Positions 17,169 through 25,877 are shown, numbered from the stretch's first letter. The stretch is DNA of 64,000 nt from Mycobacterium pinniadriaticum (GCF_026242045.1 NZ_JAPJDO010000004.1:1-64000); one strand, 5' to 3'. The notes: generated from the sequence alone by a model not told the origin. Numbers and translations are program-made.

Positions 17169-17642
17169 TCAGTCCAGGCGGACGGCCGAGGACCCACCGG
17201 CGACCATCGTTCCGTGACTGGTCGCGCATCGATTGCCGTTGGCGTCGGAGACCACCACCTCGATGAACTTCATCCGCCTACCGCCGCCGAGCGGGCTGGC
17301 CCGGAACAGGAGCGGGGCCAGGGCCGGGCGGTGGTATTGGATGTGCAGCGAGCCGGTGGCCGGCAGTTGGCCGGGTTCGCTGACTCGCATGGCCATCGCG
17401 CCCATCACCTGGTCGGCGGCTGCGACGACGATGCCGCCGTTGACTGCGCCGTTCGGGTTGGGTGTCAACACCGGTCGGTCCATCCGGAAGAGGGCGATAT
17501 CGCGGGTGAAGTCCTCGCACTCCAAGCCGAGATCCCGGCAGAACGGTAGGGAGTTGGCCCACGACAGCCAGTGTGCGTCGGAGTCGCCGGCGGGCAACCA
17601 CCAGGGTTCGCGGGGATCTGGGCAGTCAGAGCTTGCGGACAT
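17169..17642 (-). CDS. Hotdog-fold acyl-CoA thioesterase (PaaI-like)
   Basis: A 157-residue hotdog protein. The core is NGAVNGGIVVAAADQVMG, the helix that carries the active-site region in PaaI-type thioesterases, followed by GSLHIQYHRPA and CATSHGTMV strands. These enzymes release CoA from aryl- or acyl-CoA. It stands upstream of the NTF2-thiolase-dehydrogenase genes on the same strand, with a 72-base gap. A TAACG-type palindrome lies 23 bases upstream. Confidence 0.85.
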   Translation of the reverse strand: MSASSDCPDPREPWWLPAGDSDAHWLSWANSLPFCRDLGLECEDFTRDIALFRMDRPVLTPNPNGAVNGGIVVAAADQVMGAMAMRVSEPGQLPATGSLHIQYHRPALAPLLFRASPLGGGRRMKFIEVVVSDANGNRCATSHGTMVAGGSSAVRLD

Positions 17643-17664
17643 GGTGCCAGCCTAACCATCACGA

Positions 17665-17676
17665 TAACGAGCGTTC
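17665..17676. promoter_or_regulatory. TAACG-NN-CGTTA-type palindrome
   Basis: Reads TAACGAGCGTTC upstream of the thioesterase start. Similar sequences occur at 46298-46309 and 61541-61552. It may be a TetR-type operator. Confidence 0.35.
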
Positions 17677-17729
17677 TCATTGAATCAGGCTTGTGACCGT
17701 TGACACAGGTCGTCGCGGTGAGTAATTAT

Positions 17730-17746
17730 GAGACGAAACGACTTAA
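17730..17746. promoter_or_regulatory. TGAGAC-N5-GTCTCA-type operator before the SDR operon
   Basis: Reads TGAGAC-GAAAC-GACTTA with AAAAAT following, 29 bases before ATG 17776. The left half is perfect, with one mismatch in the right tetrad. Confidence 0.55.
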
Positions 17747-17775
17747 AAATAAGATCGCAACAAGGAGATCGGGAT

Positions 17776-18606
17776 ATGGGACTGGCCGAGGGAAAGGTCG
17801 CATTCATCTCGGGGGTGGCGCGCGGGCAGGGACGATCCCATGCCGTGCGCCTCGCCGAAGAAGGCGCCGACATCATCGGATTCGATATCTGTGCTGACGA
17901 CGATGCCGTCGAGTACCCGCTGGCGAGTCCGGCCGATCTCGACGAGACCCGGGCACTCATCGAGAAGTTCGGGCGCACAGCGATCTTGGAGGTCGCCGAT
18001 GTCCGCGACTACGACGCCGTCAAGAACGTCGTCGACTCCGGCGTCGCACAACTCGGTCGCCTCGACATCGTGCTGGCCAACGCGGGGGTCATGGCGATCA
18101 CCGGCGAGCACCGATTGCGGCGCGCCGCCTGGGACGTCGGCATCGACGTGATGCTGAACGGCGTCTACAACACCGTCGAAGCGGCCATCCCGCATGTGCG
18201 TGCCGGTGGGCGTGGCGGGTCGATCGTGATCACCAGCTCGACAGCGGGCCTCACCGGCGGACTCTCCGACGGATCGCCCGGTATCCAGGGCTATATCGCG
18301 GCCAAGCACGGCGTGGTCGGCCTGATGCGCGGCTGGTCGAATGTCCTTGCCAAGGACGGTATCCGGGTCAACACGGTGCATCCGACCGGGGTCAACTCGC
18401 CGATGGTGGCCAATGAGGCCTTCGCGCGGTTCGTGCAGGAGTATCCCGAAGTCGCGGCCATCATGCAGAATCCATTCCCGCTGCCCAACGGACTCCTGGA
18501 ACCCGAGGATGTGACCAACTCGATCCTGCACCTGGTCTCCGATGCCGGGCAGTACATCACGGGTACCGAGTTCCGCGTCGACGCGGGGTTCTCCAGCCGA
18601 GCCTGA
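17776..18606 (+). CDS. Mycofactocin-type short-chain dehydrogenase
   Basis: A 276-residue SDR. The glycine motif GVARGQG is at 13-19, NAG at 102-104, and the catalytic residues are Ser154/155, Tyr173 and Lys177 (GYIAAK). The opening VAFISGVARGQGRSHAV and the insert near DICADDDAVEYPLA are typical of SDRs that hold NAD tightly and need mycofactocin as the external electron acceptor. These enzymes oxidise alcohols or reduce ketones. The start ATG 17776 has AAGGAG about 10 bases upstream. Confidence 0.88.
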   Translation: MGLAEGKVAFISGVARGQGRSHAVRLAEEGADIIGFDICADDDAVEYPLASPADLDETRALIEKFGRTAILEVADVRDYDAVKNVVDSGVAQLGRLDIVLANAGVMAITGEHRLRRAAWDVGIDVMLNGVYNTVEAAIPHVRAGGRGGSIVITSSTAGLTGGLSDGSPGIQGYIAAKHGVVGLMRGWSNVLAKDGIRVNTVHPTGVNSPMVANEAFARFVQEYPEVAAIMQNPFPLPNGLLEPEDVTNSILHLVSDAGQYITGTEFRVDAGFSSRA

Positions 18607-18706
18607 TCACCCTCACGATCCCCGCCGGTCCGGTAGAAATCCTGCCGGGCCGGCGTGCTCGTGCGGGCTGGGCCCCTATCACCCCAATCACGTTGAAAGG
18701 CAGAGC

Positions 18707-19471
18707 ATGAACATTGACGGCGCATCCGCGATGGTGACGGGCGGGGCCTCGGGCCTTGGCCTGGCAACCGTCAAACGACTCCTCGACCACGGCGCCCACG
18801 TCGTCATCGCGGACCTACCGACATCGGCGGGGGAGTCGGTGGCCGCCGAGCTGGGACCGCGCGCGCAGTTCGCTGCCGCTGACGTCCGCAGCGCCGACGA
18901 CATCGCCGCGGTGCTGGACCTCGCCGCGAAGGCCGGACCGGTTCGTGCCGTGGTGCACTGTGCCGGCCGCGGTGGCCCGGTCCGGGTGGTCGACAAGAAC
19001 GGCGAGCCCGGTTCCCTCGAGCTCTACACCGAGATCGTCACCACGAACCTGATCGGCTCGTTCAACGTGCTTCGGCTGGCGGCTGCCCGGATGGTGGGTA
19101 ACGAACCTCTCGACGGTGACCGCGGTGTCGTGATCCTGACGGCCTCGGTGGCCGCGTTCGAAGGCCAGATCGGGCAGATCCCCTACGCCTCGTCGAAGGC
19201 GGGCGTGGTCGGGATGACCATCGTCGCGGCGCGCGATTTGGCGGGCAAGCAGATCCGGGTGAACACCATCGCTCCCGGAACGTTCGACACTCCTTTGTTG
19301 GCGAGGTTGTCCGAGCAGGTGCGGTCGTCGCTGGCCGCGACCGTTCCGCATCCCAGCCGGCTGGGCGATCCAGATGAGTTCGCCCACCTGGCCACCGCGA
19401 TCATCGAGAACGGCATGCTCAATGGTGAGACCATCCGGCTGGACGGCGCTATCAGGATGGCTCCACGATGA
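18707..19471 (+). CDS. SDR of the 3-hydroxyacyl-CoA dehydrogenase type 2 group
   Basis: A 254-residue SDR. GGASGLG is at 12-18, and Ser147, Tyr160 and Lys164 form the catalytic set (YASSK). The sequence resembles 17-beta-HSD type 10, which oxidises 3-hydroxy (including 2-methyl-3-hydroxy) acyl-CoAs, for example in [17 protein letters not shown] and the C-terminal [13 protein letters not shown]. The start ATG 18707 follows GAAAGG. The next gene, a crotonase, overlaps its stop (ATGA), so the two steps hydration and dehydrogenation are encoded together. Confidence 0.88.
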   Translation: MNIDGASAMVTGGASGLGLATVKRLLDHGAHVVIADLPTSAGESVAAELGPRAQFAAADVRSADDIAAVLDLAAKAGPVRAVVHCAGRGGPVRVVDKNGEPGSLELYTEIVTTNLIGSFNVLRLAAARMVGNEPLDGDRGVVILTASVAAFEGQIGQIPYASSKAGVVGMTIVAARDLAGKQIRVNTIAPGTFDTPLLARLSEQVRSSLAATVPHPSRLGDPDEFAHLATAIIENGMLNGETIRLDGAIRMAPR

Positions 19472-20235
19472 CCTCGGGCGTTGACACCTTCCTCGAGGGG
19501 AACGTCGGCGTTCTCGCCATCAATCGGCCCGCGGTCCGCAACGCGATCGACCTCCCCACGGCCGAGCAGATCGCGGCCGCGCTCGACGATTTCGAAACAC
19601 GGTCAGAGATCCGTGCGATCGTCATCACCGGCAGGGGCGGCTTTTTCAGCGCAGGGATGGATCTGAAGGCGCTGACCGCCACGAACCAGCGACCCATCAC
19701 TGCCTCCCGGGGCGCCTTCGGGGTGGTGGAGAAGCCGCCGGCCAAGCCGATGATCGCCGCGGTCGAGGGCGCGGCCCTCGGTGGCGGCCTGGAGATCGCC
19801 ATGGCCGCCGACCTCATCGTCGTCGCCGAAAATGCCCGGCTCGGGTTGCCGGAGGTGGCCCGCGGGCTTGTCGCCACGGCCGGTGGTGTGCTCCGGCTGC
19901 CGAGCCGGGTGCCCCGGGCGGCCGCCTTGGAGATGATCATGACCGGCGCGCCGATCTCCGCCGAGCGCGCCTATCAGATCGGCCTGGTCAACCAGGTCGT
20001 CCCCGAGGGTGGCGCGCTGGCCAGCGCCGTCGAGCTGGCTCAGACCATCGCCGCCAATGCCCCGATGGCCGTGCGCGCTGCCAAGGCGGTGGCGCTCAAC
20101 GCGCAGCGCTGGGAGGGCTCCGACGGGTTCATGCTGCAGCGCCGATACACCGATCCGGTGCGGGAATCGGCGGACGCCGCCGAGGGTGCGCGCGCCTTCG
20201 TGGAGAAACGTCCTCCCGTCTGGCAGGACGCCTGA
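19468..20235 (+). CDS. Enoyl-CoA hydratase
   Basis: A 255-residue crotonase-fold enzyme. The oxyanion hole is formed by FFSAGMDL and EGAALGGGLE. Both catalytic glutamates appear to be kept: one in LGLPEVARG and one in AAALEMIMTG. It is therefore the most convincing true 2-enoyl-CoA hydratase in the window. It overlaps the preceding SDR by 4 bases, giving a mycofactocin SDR, acyl-CoA SDR, hydratase order. The last residues (FVEKRPPVWQ) are typical of the family. Confidence 0.92.
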   Translation: MTSGVDTFLEGNVGVLAINRPAVRNAIDLPTAEQIAAALDDFETRSEIRAIVITGRGGFFSAGMDLKALTATNQRPITASRGAFGVVEKPPAKPMIAAVEGAALGGGLEIAMAADLIVVAENARLGLPEVARGLVATAGGVLRLPSRVPRAAALEMIMTGAPISAERAYQIGLVNQVVPEGGALASAVELAQTIAANAPMAVRAAKAVALNAQRWEGSDGFMLQRRYTDPVRESADAAEGARAFVEKRPPVWQDA

Positions 20236-20264
20236 GCGTCCCGGTGGCCGAATGTCCTCTATTC

Positions 20265-20281
20265 TGAGGTCAGCAGTCTCA
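20265..20281. promoter_or_regulatory. TGAG-N9-CTCA operator before a TetR gene
   Basis: Reads TGAGGT-CAGCA-GTCTCA, ending 23 bases before ATG 20305. The right half is perfect. Its position suggests that the regulator controls its own gene. Confidence 0.65.
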
Positions 20282-20304
20282 GATTAGATGCGGGAGGCCT
20301 ATCC

Positions 20305-20928
20305 ATGTCGGGGGAGCGCGGCGACGACGTACCTGCGGATACTCCGCGGCCACGGGGCCGGCCTCGTACGGTGATCGACCTGGATGCCGTCGCCGACGCC
20401 GTCGCCGGTCTGGTCATCGACGGAGGCGAGAAAGCCATCTCGATCGTCGGCGCGGCCGAGCGGCTCGATGTGTCACGGGCCACCCTGTACCGCCTCGTCC
20501 CGACCAAGGAGGATTTGGTCGGGATCATGTTCGAGCGGGCCACCCGACAGCAGACCGAAGTCATGTCCGAAGTCGTGGAATCGGAAATGCCGGTGCGGGA
20601 CAGGCTGATCCGGCTCATCGAGATGCAGGTCGAAGCCGCCGTCAGAATGCGCGGTTATATGCCGGTGTTCTTCGGGGGTGACGGCCTGCCCTCCGACGTT
20701 TTCCAACGTTGGCATGCCTGGAGCCGCGAGTATGAAGCAACGTGGAACGGCTGTGTCGAAGAGGCCATGGCGCAGGGAGTCCTCGAACGCGCTGATGTCG
20801 GAACAACCACTCGGCTGCTGCTGGGCATGTGCCTATGGGTCTCGCGGTGGTATCGCCCCGAGGAGGGCATCGAGGTCGAACACATTGCGCGGGTGGCGGT
20901 ATCACTGATACTGCCGGAGAGCTCCTGA
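20305..20928 (+). CDS. TetR-family regulator, candidate master regulator of the palindrome regulon
   Basis: A 207-residue regulator. The helix-turn-helix spans about residues 28-70 (AVADAVAGLVIDGG, then VSRATLYRLVPTKEDL), and the ligand domain carries RGYMPVFFGGDGLP and LGMCLWVSRWYRP. It is a close paralogue of the regulator at 2506. A perfect outer-tetrad palindrome lies directly upstream, and an even better one precedes the next operon at 21012. I infer that one or both paralogues bind the window-wide TGAGAC-N5-GTCTCA motif. Ligand unknown; an acyl-CoA is likely. Confidence 0.88.
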   Translation: MSGERGDDVPADTPRPRGRPRTVIDLDAVADAVAGLVIDGGEKAISIVGAAERLDVSRATLYRLVPTKEDLVGIMFERATRQQTEVMSEVVESEMPVRDRLIRLIEMQVEAAVRMRGYMPVFFGGDGLPSDVFQRWHAWSREYEATWNGCVEEAMAQGVLERADVGTTTRLLLGMCLWVSRWYRPEEGIEVEHIARVAVSLILPESS

Positions 20929-20974
20929 CGAGGATCGACCGGATTGACCTCTGACGACGCCCACGACTAGTATT

Positions 20975-20991
20975 TGAGACGAGTAAACTCA
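20975..20991. promoter_or_regulatory. TGAG-N9-CTCA operator before the crotonase-dehydrogenase operon
   Basis: Reads TGAGAC-GAGTA-AACTCA in a TATT...AAAAACG setting, 20 bases before ATG 21012. Left half perfect, both outer tetrads intact. Confidence 0.7.
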
Positions 20992-21011
20992 AAAACGTTT
21001 GGGGTTGAGTC

Positions 21012-21791
21012 ATGACTACCGATCTCGGTATCGAATTGCTATCCGACGGAGTCGGCGTGTTGGAGATCCGCCGGCCACCGAACAACTTCTTCGACCCGGA
21101 TCTCATCGAGTCGATCGCCTCGGCGGCGCACCAGCTCTCGGCGTCCGAGGCCGTCCGTGCACTGGTCATCGCTTCCGAGGGAAAGAACTTCTGCGCCGGA
21201 GCCGATTTCGCTGGAACCAGCGGCGCCGGCGAGGTGTCGGCCGACGAAGGTGCGCGACGCCTCTACGGGTCGGCGGTGCGGCTCTTCGAAGCGGAGCTCC
21301 CGATCGTGGCGGCGGTGCAGGGCGCCGCGGTGGGTGGTGGGCTCGGGCTGGCGCTGGCGGCGGATTTCCGTGTCGCCGGCCCCAGCTCGCGGTTTGCCGC
21401 CAACTTCTCCCGCATCGGCTTGCACCACGGTTTCGGAATGACGGTGACGTTGCCCGGCGTGGTCGGCGCTCAACATGCCGCGGATCTGCTGTTGACAGGT
21501 CGGCGGATCGACGGTCTGGAGGCGCACCGGATCGGATTGGTCGATCGCCTTGTCGATACCGACGCGGCGATCCGGGCGACCGCGATTGCGTTCGCCGCCG
21601 AGATCGCAACGGCAGCTCCGCTTGCTGTCCGCAGCATCCGGGCGACCATGCGCCGCGGATTGGCCGATGCCGTAGCGGCGGCAACGGAACACGAACGGGC
21701 AGAACAAGCCTGGCTCCGAGACACCGACGACTTCGCCGAAGGGATACGGGCGTCGGTGGAGCGCTGGACCCCGACCTTCTCAGCACGATGA
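21012..21791 (+). CDS. Enoyl-CoA hydratase/isomerase-family protein
   Basis: A 259-residue crotonase-fold protein. KNFCAGADF and QGAAVGGGLGLA form the oxyanion hole. The first catalytic Glu position reads AANFSRIGL (no Glu) and the second reads AADLLLTG (Asp), so the reaction may be an isomerisation or another variant rather than simple hydration. Its stop overlaps the next gene (ATGA). It is the first gene of a three-gene operon with two acyl-CoA dehydrogenases. Confidence 0.88.
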   Translation: MTTDLGIELLSDGVGVLEIRRPPNNFFDPDLIESIASAAHQLSASEAVRALVIASEGKNFCAGADFAGTSGAGEVSADEGARRLYGSAVRLFEAELPIVAAVQGAAVGGGLGLALAADFRVAGPSSRFAANFSRIGLHHGFGMTVTLPGVVGAQHAADLLLTGRRIDGLEAHRIGLVDRLVDTDAAIRATAIAFAAEIATAAPLAVRSIRATMRRGLADAVAAATEHERAEQAWLRDTDDFAEGIRASVERWTPTFSAR

Positions 21792-22912
21792 GCGTCCTCG
21801 ATCCCGCCCGCACCGTCACCGAACTGCGGCAGACAGTTCGCGAACTCACCGACGAGTGGCTGGCGGCAGGTCGCTATGTTCCGCGCAGCGACTGCTGGTT
21901 GCGGTCGTACGACCTCGAGTTCTCCCGAGAGTTGGCGGCCAGGGGACTGATCGGGCTGACCTGGCCCACACAGTTCGGCGGAGCCGGTCTGGACGCCCGG
22001 TCACGCCTGGCGGTCACCGAGGAGCTGCTGCGCGCAGGCGCGCCGGTGGCCGCCCATTGGATCGGCGATCGCCAGATCGGACCCACGATTTTGCGTTATG
22101 GCACACCGGAGTTACAGCACGAGCTGTTGGGCGGCATCGTCGCCGCCGAGTACATCTTCTGCCTGGGTATGAGCGAGCCGGAGGCGGGATCCGATCTTGC
22201 GGCAGTGCACACCACAGCGGTCAAGGTCGACGGCGGATGGCGGGTCAACGGCCGCAAGACCTGGACCAGCCAGGCGCACCACGCGACCCACGCCTATCTG
22301 CTGGCCCGTACCGACGCGTCCGGGCGCAAACACGAAGGCCTGTCGGAATTTGTCGTCGACATGGCAAGCGAGGGCGTCGAGGTCTCGCCGATCTGGGACA
22401 TGTCCGGGGAACACCATTTCAACGAGATGACCTTCACCGACGTGTTCGTGCCGGACGGCCGGCTGATCGGTCAGGCCGGCAACGGCTGGCGGCAGGTCAC
22501 CGAACAGCTGTCGTTCGAGCGCGGCGGTCCGGAGCGGGTTCTGAGCACCTACCCGCTACTGCGCCAGGTGATTCAGCACCTCCGCGAAACCCGAGACCGC
22601 CGGTTCGACGCCGAACTGGGCGATCTCGTCGGGCGGCTTTCGGTGCTGCGGCGGCAATGCTGGGAGATCGCCGAGGCGGTGGACGGCGGCCGCGCGCCGA
22701 TCACCGAAGCCGCGAGCCTGAAATATCTGGGCACCAGGTTCGAGGTCGACGTCATCGAATTCGCTCGGCGTACCGGGTTCGGCCTCGCACAGGGTGACTC
22801 GCTGGCTCAGGCGCTGTGCGCGGCACCGGGTTTCAGTATCCGGGGTGGTTCCTCCGACGTCTTGTTGTCCATCGTCGCCAAGAGTGAAGTCAGGAGTCAG
22901 AGCCCATCATGA
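21788..22912 (+). CDS. Acyl-CoA dehydrogenase, probable catalytic subunit of a pair
   Basis: A 374-residue dehydrogenase. Motifs are MSEPEAGSD, NGRKTWTSQ, and FERGGPERV at the isovaleryl-type base position. The C-terminus has IRGGSSDVLLSIVA in place of the usual GGTNEI. It is followed with a 4-base overlap by a shorter, divergent dehydrogenase. Such adjacent long and short genes encode the two subunits of alpha2-beta2 dehydrogenases that act on bulky sterol-CoA esters, so a heteromer is likely (inference). The start ATG 21788 lies within the crotonase stop. Confidence 0.9.
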   Translation: MSVLDPARTVTELRQTVRELTDEWLAAGRYVPRSDCWLRSYDLEFSRELAARGLIGLTWPTQFGGAGLDARSRLAVTEELLRAGAPVAAHWIGDRQIGPTILRYGTPELQHELLGGIVAAEYIFCLGMSEPEAGSDLAAVHTTAVKVDGGWRVNGRKTWTSQAHHATHAYLLARTDASGRKHEGLSEFVVDMASEGVEVSPIWDMSGEHHFNEMTFTDVFVPDGRLIGQAGNGWRQVTEQLSFERGGPERVLSTYPLLRQVIQHLRETRDRRFDAELGDLVGRLSVLRRQCWEIAEAVDGGRAPITEAASLKYLGTRFEVDVIEFARRTGFGLAQGDSLAQALCAAPGFSIRGGSSDVLLSIVAKSEVRSQSPS

Positions 22913-23874
22913 GCGAGTTCGCCGACGAATTGACCGGCCTGGTCCGCGATCTTGCCAAGGATGCGGCACCGGCCCGGGATGGCCAGCTGCCCGATATCTG
23001 GCCGAAAGTCCAGGAGCTTGGGCTTGCGGGCATCGGGATCGCCGAGGAGGCAGGCGGATCCGGTGGTGAACTGGACGACCTCCTGGTGGTGATCCGCGAG
23101 CTCGCCCGCGCCGGCATCGACACCCCCATCGTCGAAGCAGCCACCGCGGCGTTCGCGATCGGTCCCAGCGCCGATGGCCGGTTCGACACCGTCGTCCTGA
23201 GCGCTGAAGCCGGCCTCGATATCGTCACCTATGCCCCGTCAGCCCGACGTGCGGTGGTCGTCGGTGCATCCGACATCGCCGTTTTCGAGCTCGCTGAGGC
23301 TGACATCGATTCGCTGATCGACATTGCCGGCCGGCCTGCTGGCCGGGTGCGGCTGGGCGGCGCGTCTGTCACCCACCCGGCGATCAGTGCCGACGCGGTG
23401 TCGGAGCGGCTGGCACTGGCCAGGTCGGCGTCCCTGATCGGACTGTGCTGGGGTGCCTACGATCTGACCAAGCGGTATGTTGTCGACCGGCACCAGTTCG
23501 GGGCCCCGCTGATCAAGATCTCGGCGGTGTCGACCAATGTGGCGCACATGGTCGTCGGAATCCGCATGGCTGAGTCGGCATTGCGCCGCGCGGTCGCGGC
23601 GTCATCCGATCCCGGTGCCACCGAACTACGCCGATTCGGTGCGGCGGCGAGCGCACGTATCGCAGCCGCCCAGTGTGCGACCGCCGTCGCACGCACCGCC
23701 CACCAGCTACATGGCGCAGTCGGAATCACCACCGAGTACGGTCTGCACTCCTACACCAGGGCACTGTGGGCCCAGCGCGACGCCGACGAATCAGAGCTGC
23801 ACTGGTGCGGCCGGCTCGGGGCAGCGGCACTCGACGTTGACGAAGATGCCTTCTGGGATCAGCTGACCGCCTGA
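22909..23874 (+). CDS. Acyl-CoA dehydrogenase, short divergent subunit
   Basis: A 321-residue member, 50-60 residues shorter than usual. The N-terminal helical domain is present (GLAGIGIAEEAGGSGG). The middle beta domain is much reduced and lacks the SEPxAGSD loop. The C-terminal domain has RYVVDRHQFGAPLIKISA and HQLHGAVGITTEYGLH. Part of the flavin site seems to be lost. Together with the preceding full-length gene it fits the second subunit of a heteromeric enzyme. An operon with the crotonase at 21012 is supported by ATGA overlaps at both junctions. Confidence 0.88.
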   Translation: MSEFADELTGLVRDLAKDAAPARDGQLPDIWPKVQELGLAGIGIAEEAGGSGGELDDLLVVIRELARAGIDTPIVEAATAAFAIGPSADGRFDTVVLSAEAGLDIVTYAPSARRAVVVGASDIAVFELAEADIDSLIDIAGRPAGRVRLGGASVTHPAISADAVSERLALARSASLIGLCWGAYDLTKRYVVDRHQFGAPLIKISAVSTNVAHMVVGIRMAESALRRAVAASSDPGATELRRFGAAASARIAAAQCATAVARTAHQLHGAVGITTEYGLHSYTRALWAQRDADESELHWCGRLGAAALDVDEDAFWDQLTA

Positions 23875-24019
23875 TCGGGCTTCAAAAACTCCGGTTTACC
23901 GTCGGGGAATATCCGCGATCTCGCGAGGCTGTCCTTATCGACACCGCCACTCGCACTTTCAGTCGCCACTTACAGCCTCGGCGAAGTCGCGCGGGGGCTC
24001 GAGTTGATGACTCAGGATG

Positions 24020-24793
24020 CTAGAAGACCGTCGCGGCTTCCCGCGGGTCGGTGACCGGTGCGGGCTCGGGATCGGCCGACTGCTGCCGGATAGCCCGGAA
24101 AGCGAGGAAGCTCTGCACGGTGATCCACACCCCGAACAATGTCAGCGGCGACCAGAACACCAACAGCCCGTTCCAGGCGAACGGTCCACTGCGCGGGATG
24201 AAGGCGATGGCACCGGCCTCGAACATGATGGTGATCCACAACGACATCCAGCCCCACCAGCGAGGGAACGGATTGTGCTTGACCAACTGGGTGGCTGGGC
24301 GCAGGCAGATCACGGTCACCCCGACCCACATGAAGATGTAGTACTGATCGGTCGTCGTGAGTGTCAGCGTCGCCAGCTCGTGCATCAGCGCGGTCACTTC
24401 GGGGTCCTTACGGGGCGCGGTGTAGGCGGCCACGCCCCAGAACATCGGCGGAAGCATCAGGAACAGCGACATCATCGCGCCGCTGACCAGCGACAGCGCG
24501 CTCCAGATCTTCCAGCCGCCGGTCTCGACCCGGGCCATCTGCACCGCGATGACAGCCAGGATCGGCATCATGAACGCACCCGTCCAGCTGCAGATGACCG
24601 CTCCCCATTTGATCTTGGTCTGATTGTCGGCATACCACTGCGCGATTTGCTCGGCGCTCCACGCCGGGTTCTTCGTCGGGACCTGCTGGAGGAGGAAGAT
24701 CAGCGAGAGGGTGTAGATGACGGCCAGTGCGATACCCCACCACAGGATCGCGCGCTGGCTCTGTTCCGAGAAACGGCTGCGGGGGGTGGCCAT
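24020..24793 (-). CDS. Six-helix membrane protein, family member A
   Basis: A 257-residue protein with six predicted membrane helices. It belongs to the family repeated twelve times in this window, whose shared landmarks are a proline motif after the first helix (here VPTKNPAWSAEQ), WGVAAY, PRWWGW, and GPFAWNGLLVFW before the last helix. Member D at 29082 is nearly the same protein throughout, for example FSEQSQRAILWWG versus FSERSQRAILWWG. No known domain is recognised. It reads away from the NorE-like operon at 24974, and both promoters share the gap with two palindromes. The C-terminal tail of about 30 residues is polar. Confidence 0.8.
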   Translation of the reverse strand: MATPRSRFSEQSQRAILWWGIALAVIYTLSLIFLLQQVPTKNPAWSAEQIAQWYADNQTKIKWGAVICSWTGAFMMPILAVIAVQMARVETGGWKIWSALSLVSGAMMSLFLMLPPMFWGVAAYTAPRKDPEVTALMHELATLTLTTTDQYYIFMWVGVTVICLRPATQLVKHNPFPRWWGWMSLWITIMFEAGAIAFIPRSGPFAWNGLLVFWSPLTLFGVWITVQSFLAFRAIRQQSADPEPAPVTDPREAATVF

Positions 24794-24815
24794 GCCTCAA
24801 CTCCTTAGACCAATT

Positions 24816-24832
24816 TCAGATCGCGTATCTCA
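24816..24832. promoter_or_regulatory. Half-conserved operator before member A
   Basis: Reads TCAGAT-CGCGT-ATCTCA followed by AAAAATAAG, 22 bases upstream of the start at 24793. The right tetrad and A-rich flank match the window-wide motif. Confidence 0.45.
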
Positions 24833-24934
24833 AAAATAAGGTTCCCGCGAGACGGCTGTCAAGAATCGCGAGCCACCCGCAGGGATAGAACCACTCGCTT
24901 GATATTGACTGTGTCAGCGGCCACATTTAGAATA

Positions 24935-24951
24935 TGAGACAGTCAATCTCA
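24935..24951. promoter_or_regulatory. TGAG-N9-CTCA operator before the NorE-like operon
   Basis: Reads TGAGAC-AGTCA-ATCTCA followed by AAAG. Left half perfect, right half five of six. It ends 22 bases before ATG 24974. Confidence 0.7.
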
Positions 24952-24973
24952 AAGAATGAGGAGGCGCCGAAGC

Positions 24974-25591
24974 ATGTCCGCATCGGAGGTGATCGGACAG
25001 CCGGAGGCCACCGCTAGCGAGTCTGCCGCATCCGCCAAGCACATCCCTGGTGAACCCGGAATCTGGGTGCTGCTCTTTGGCGACATGCTGGTCTTCACCG
25101 TGTTGTTCGTGGTCTACCTGAGCCGTCGCGGTGAGAACCGTGAGTTGTTCGCGCAGTCGCAGGACGCGTTGAACCGGAACTTCGGCGCCATCAATACCCT
25201 GGTTTTGCTGACCAGTTCGGTGTTGGTGGTGTTCGCTGTTCTGGCGCTGAGATCCGAACGCTGGCGGGCACTTGCCCCGCGGCTGACTCTCGCCGGGTTC
25301 GCGGTCGGATGCTGCTTCGTGATCGTCAAGGTCTTCGAGTATCACGAGAAGATCAGCGCGGGCATCACGCCGAGCACCAACGAGTTCTACATGTACTACT
25401 TCGTGTTGACCGGCCTGCATCTTGCCCACGTCGTCATCGGGCTCGGGGTCCTGCTGGCGCTGTCACGGCTGGCCCGCAACCCGGAGCCCTCGCGCACCCA
25501 GATCGCCTTCTTCGAGGGCGGCGGATGCTTCTGGCACATGGTGGATCTGTTGTGGATCGTCATCTTCCCTCTGCTCTTCCTGGTGCGGTGA
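24974..25591 (+). CDS. NorE-like / cytochrome c oxidase subunit III-like protein
   Basis: A 205-residue membrane protein with about five helices. It carries subunit III landmarks: GIWVLLFGDMLVF in helix 1, TNEFYMYYFVLTGLHLAHV (matching the LTGLHxxHV motif), and GGCFWHMVDLLWIVIFPLL (matching WHFVDVVW). NorE, encoded beside some nitric oxide reductases, has this form. No oxidase subunit I, NorB or NorC gene is in the window, so the partner is unknown. ATG 24974 is chosen because GAGGAGG lies about 10 bases upstream. A paralogue is at 36143. It leads the operon NorE-like, NorF-like, member B, member C. Confidence 0.85.
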   Translation: MSASEVIGQPEATASESAASAKHIPGEPGIWVLLFGDMLVFTVLFVVYLSRRGENRELFAQSQDALNRNFGAINTLVLLTSSVLVVFAVLALRSERWRALAPRLTLAGFAVGCCFVIVKVFEYHEKISAGITPSTNEFYMYYFVLTGLHLAHVVIGLGVLLALSRLARNPEPSRTQIAFFEGGGCFWHMVDLLWIVIFPLLFLVR

Positions 25592-25593
25592 TC

Positions 25594-25869
25594 ATGAGAA
25601 CCCTGATTCGTAGCAATGCGTCGATCGCCTGGCTGGCCCTGACGACCCTGACCGTCGTCTCCTGGGCGTTGGGCACTCAACACGGGCTGGGCGGCGGCGG
25701 CCACGTGCCTGCCAGCCTGATCATCTTCGTCGTCGCGGTCTTCAAGGTGCGCCTGGTGGGGATGTACTTCATGGAGCTACGGGACGCTCCGCTGGCATTA
25801 CGCGCGATCTTCGAGGGGTATTGCGTCGTGCTGCTGGGTCTGCTCGTCGGTATGTACCTGCTGGCCTAG
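25594..25869 (+). CDS. NorF-like / COX subunit IV-like small membrane protein
   Basis: A 91-residue protein with three predicted helices. It contains FKVRLVGMYFMELRDAP, almost repeated in the paralogue at 36750 (FVKVRFVGLYFMELRDAP), which is a hallmark of bacterial COX subunit IV/NorF-like proteins. ATG 25594 lies 2 bases after the stop of the subunit III-like gene, and the next gene starts 8 bases after its own stop, so translation is likely coupled. The family assists assembly of heme-copper oxidases or NO reductases; here the enzyme served is not evident. Confidence 0.82.
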   Translation: MRTLIRSNASIAWLALTTLTVVSWALGTQHGLGGGGHVPASLIIFVVAVFKVRLVGMYFMELRDAPLALRAIFEGYCVVLLGLLVGMYLLA

Positions 25870-25877
25870 GAGGACCG

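Noticed and set aside
23875..24019. A terminator or small gene between the converging operons
   Set aside because: No strong stem followed by a T-run and no frame with a ribosome site is visible.
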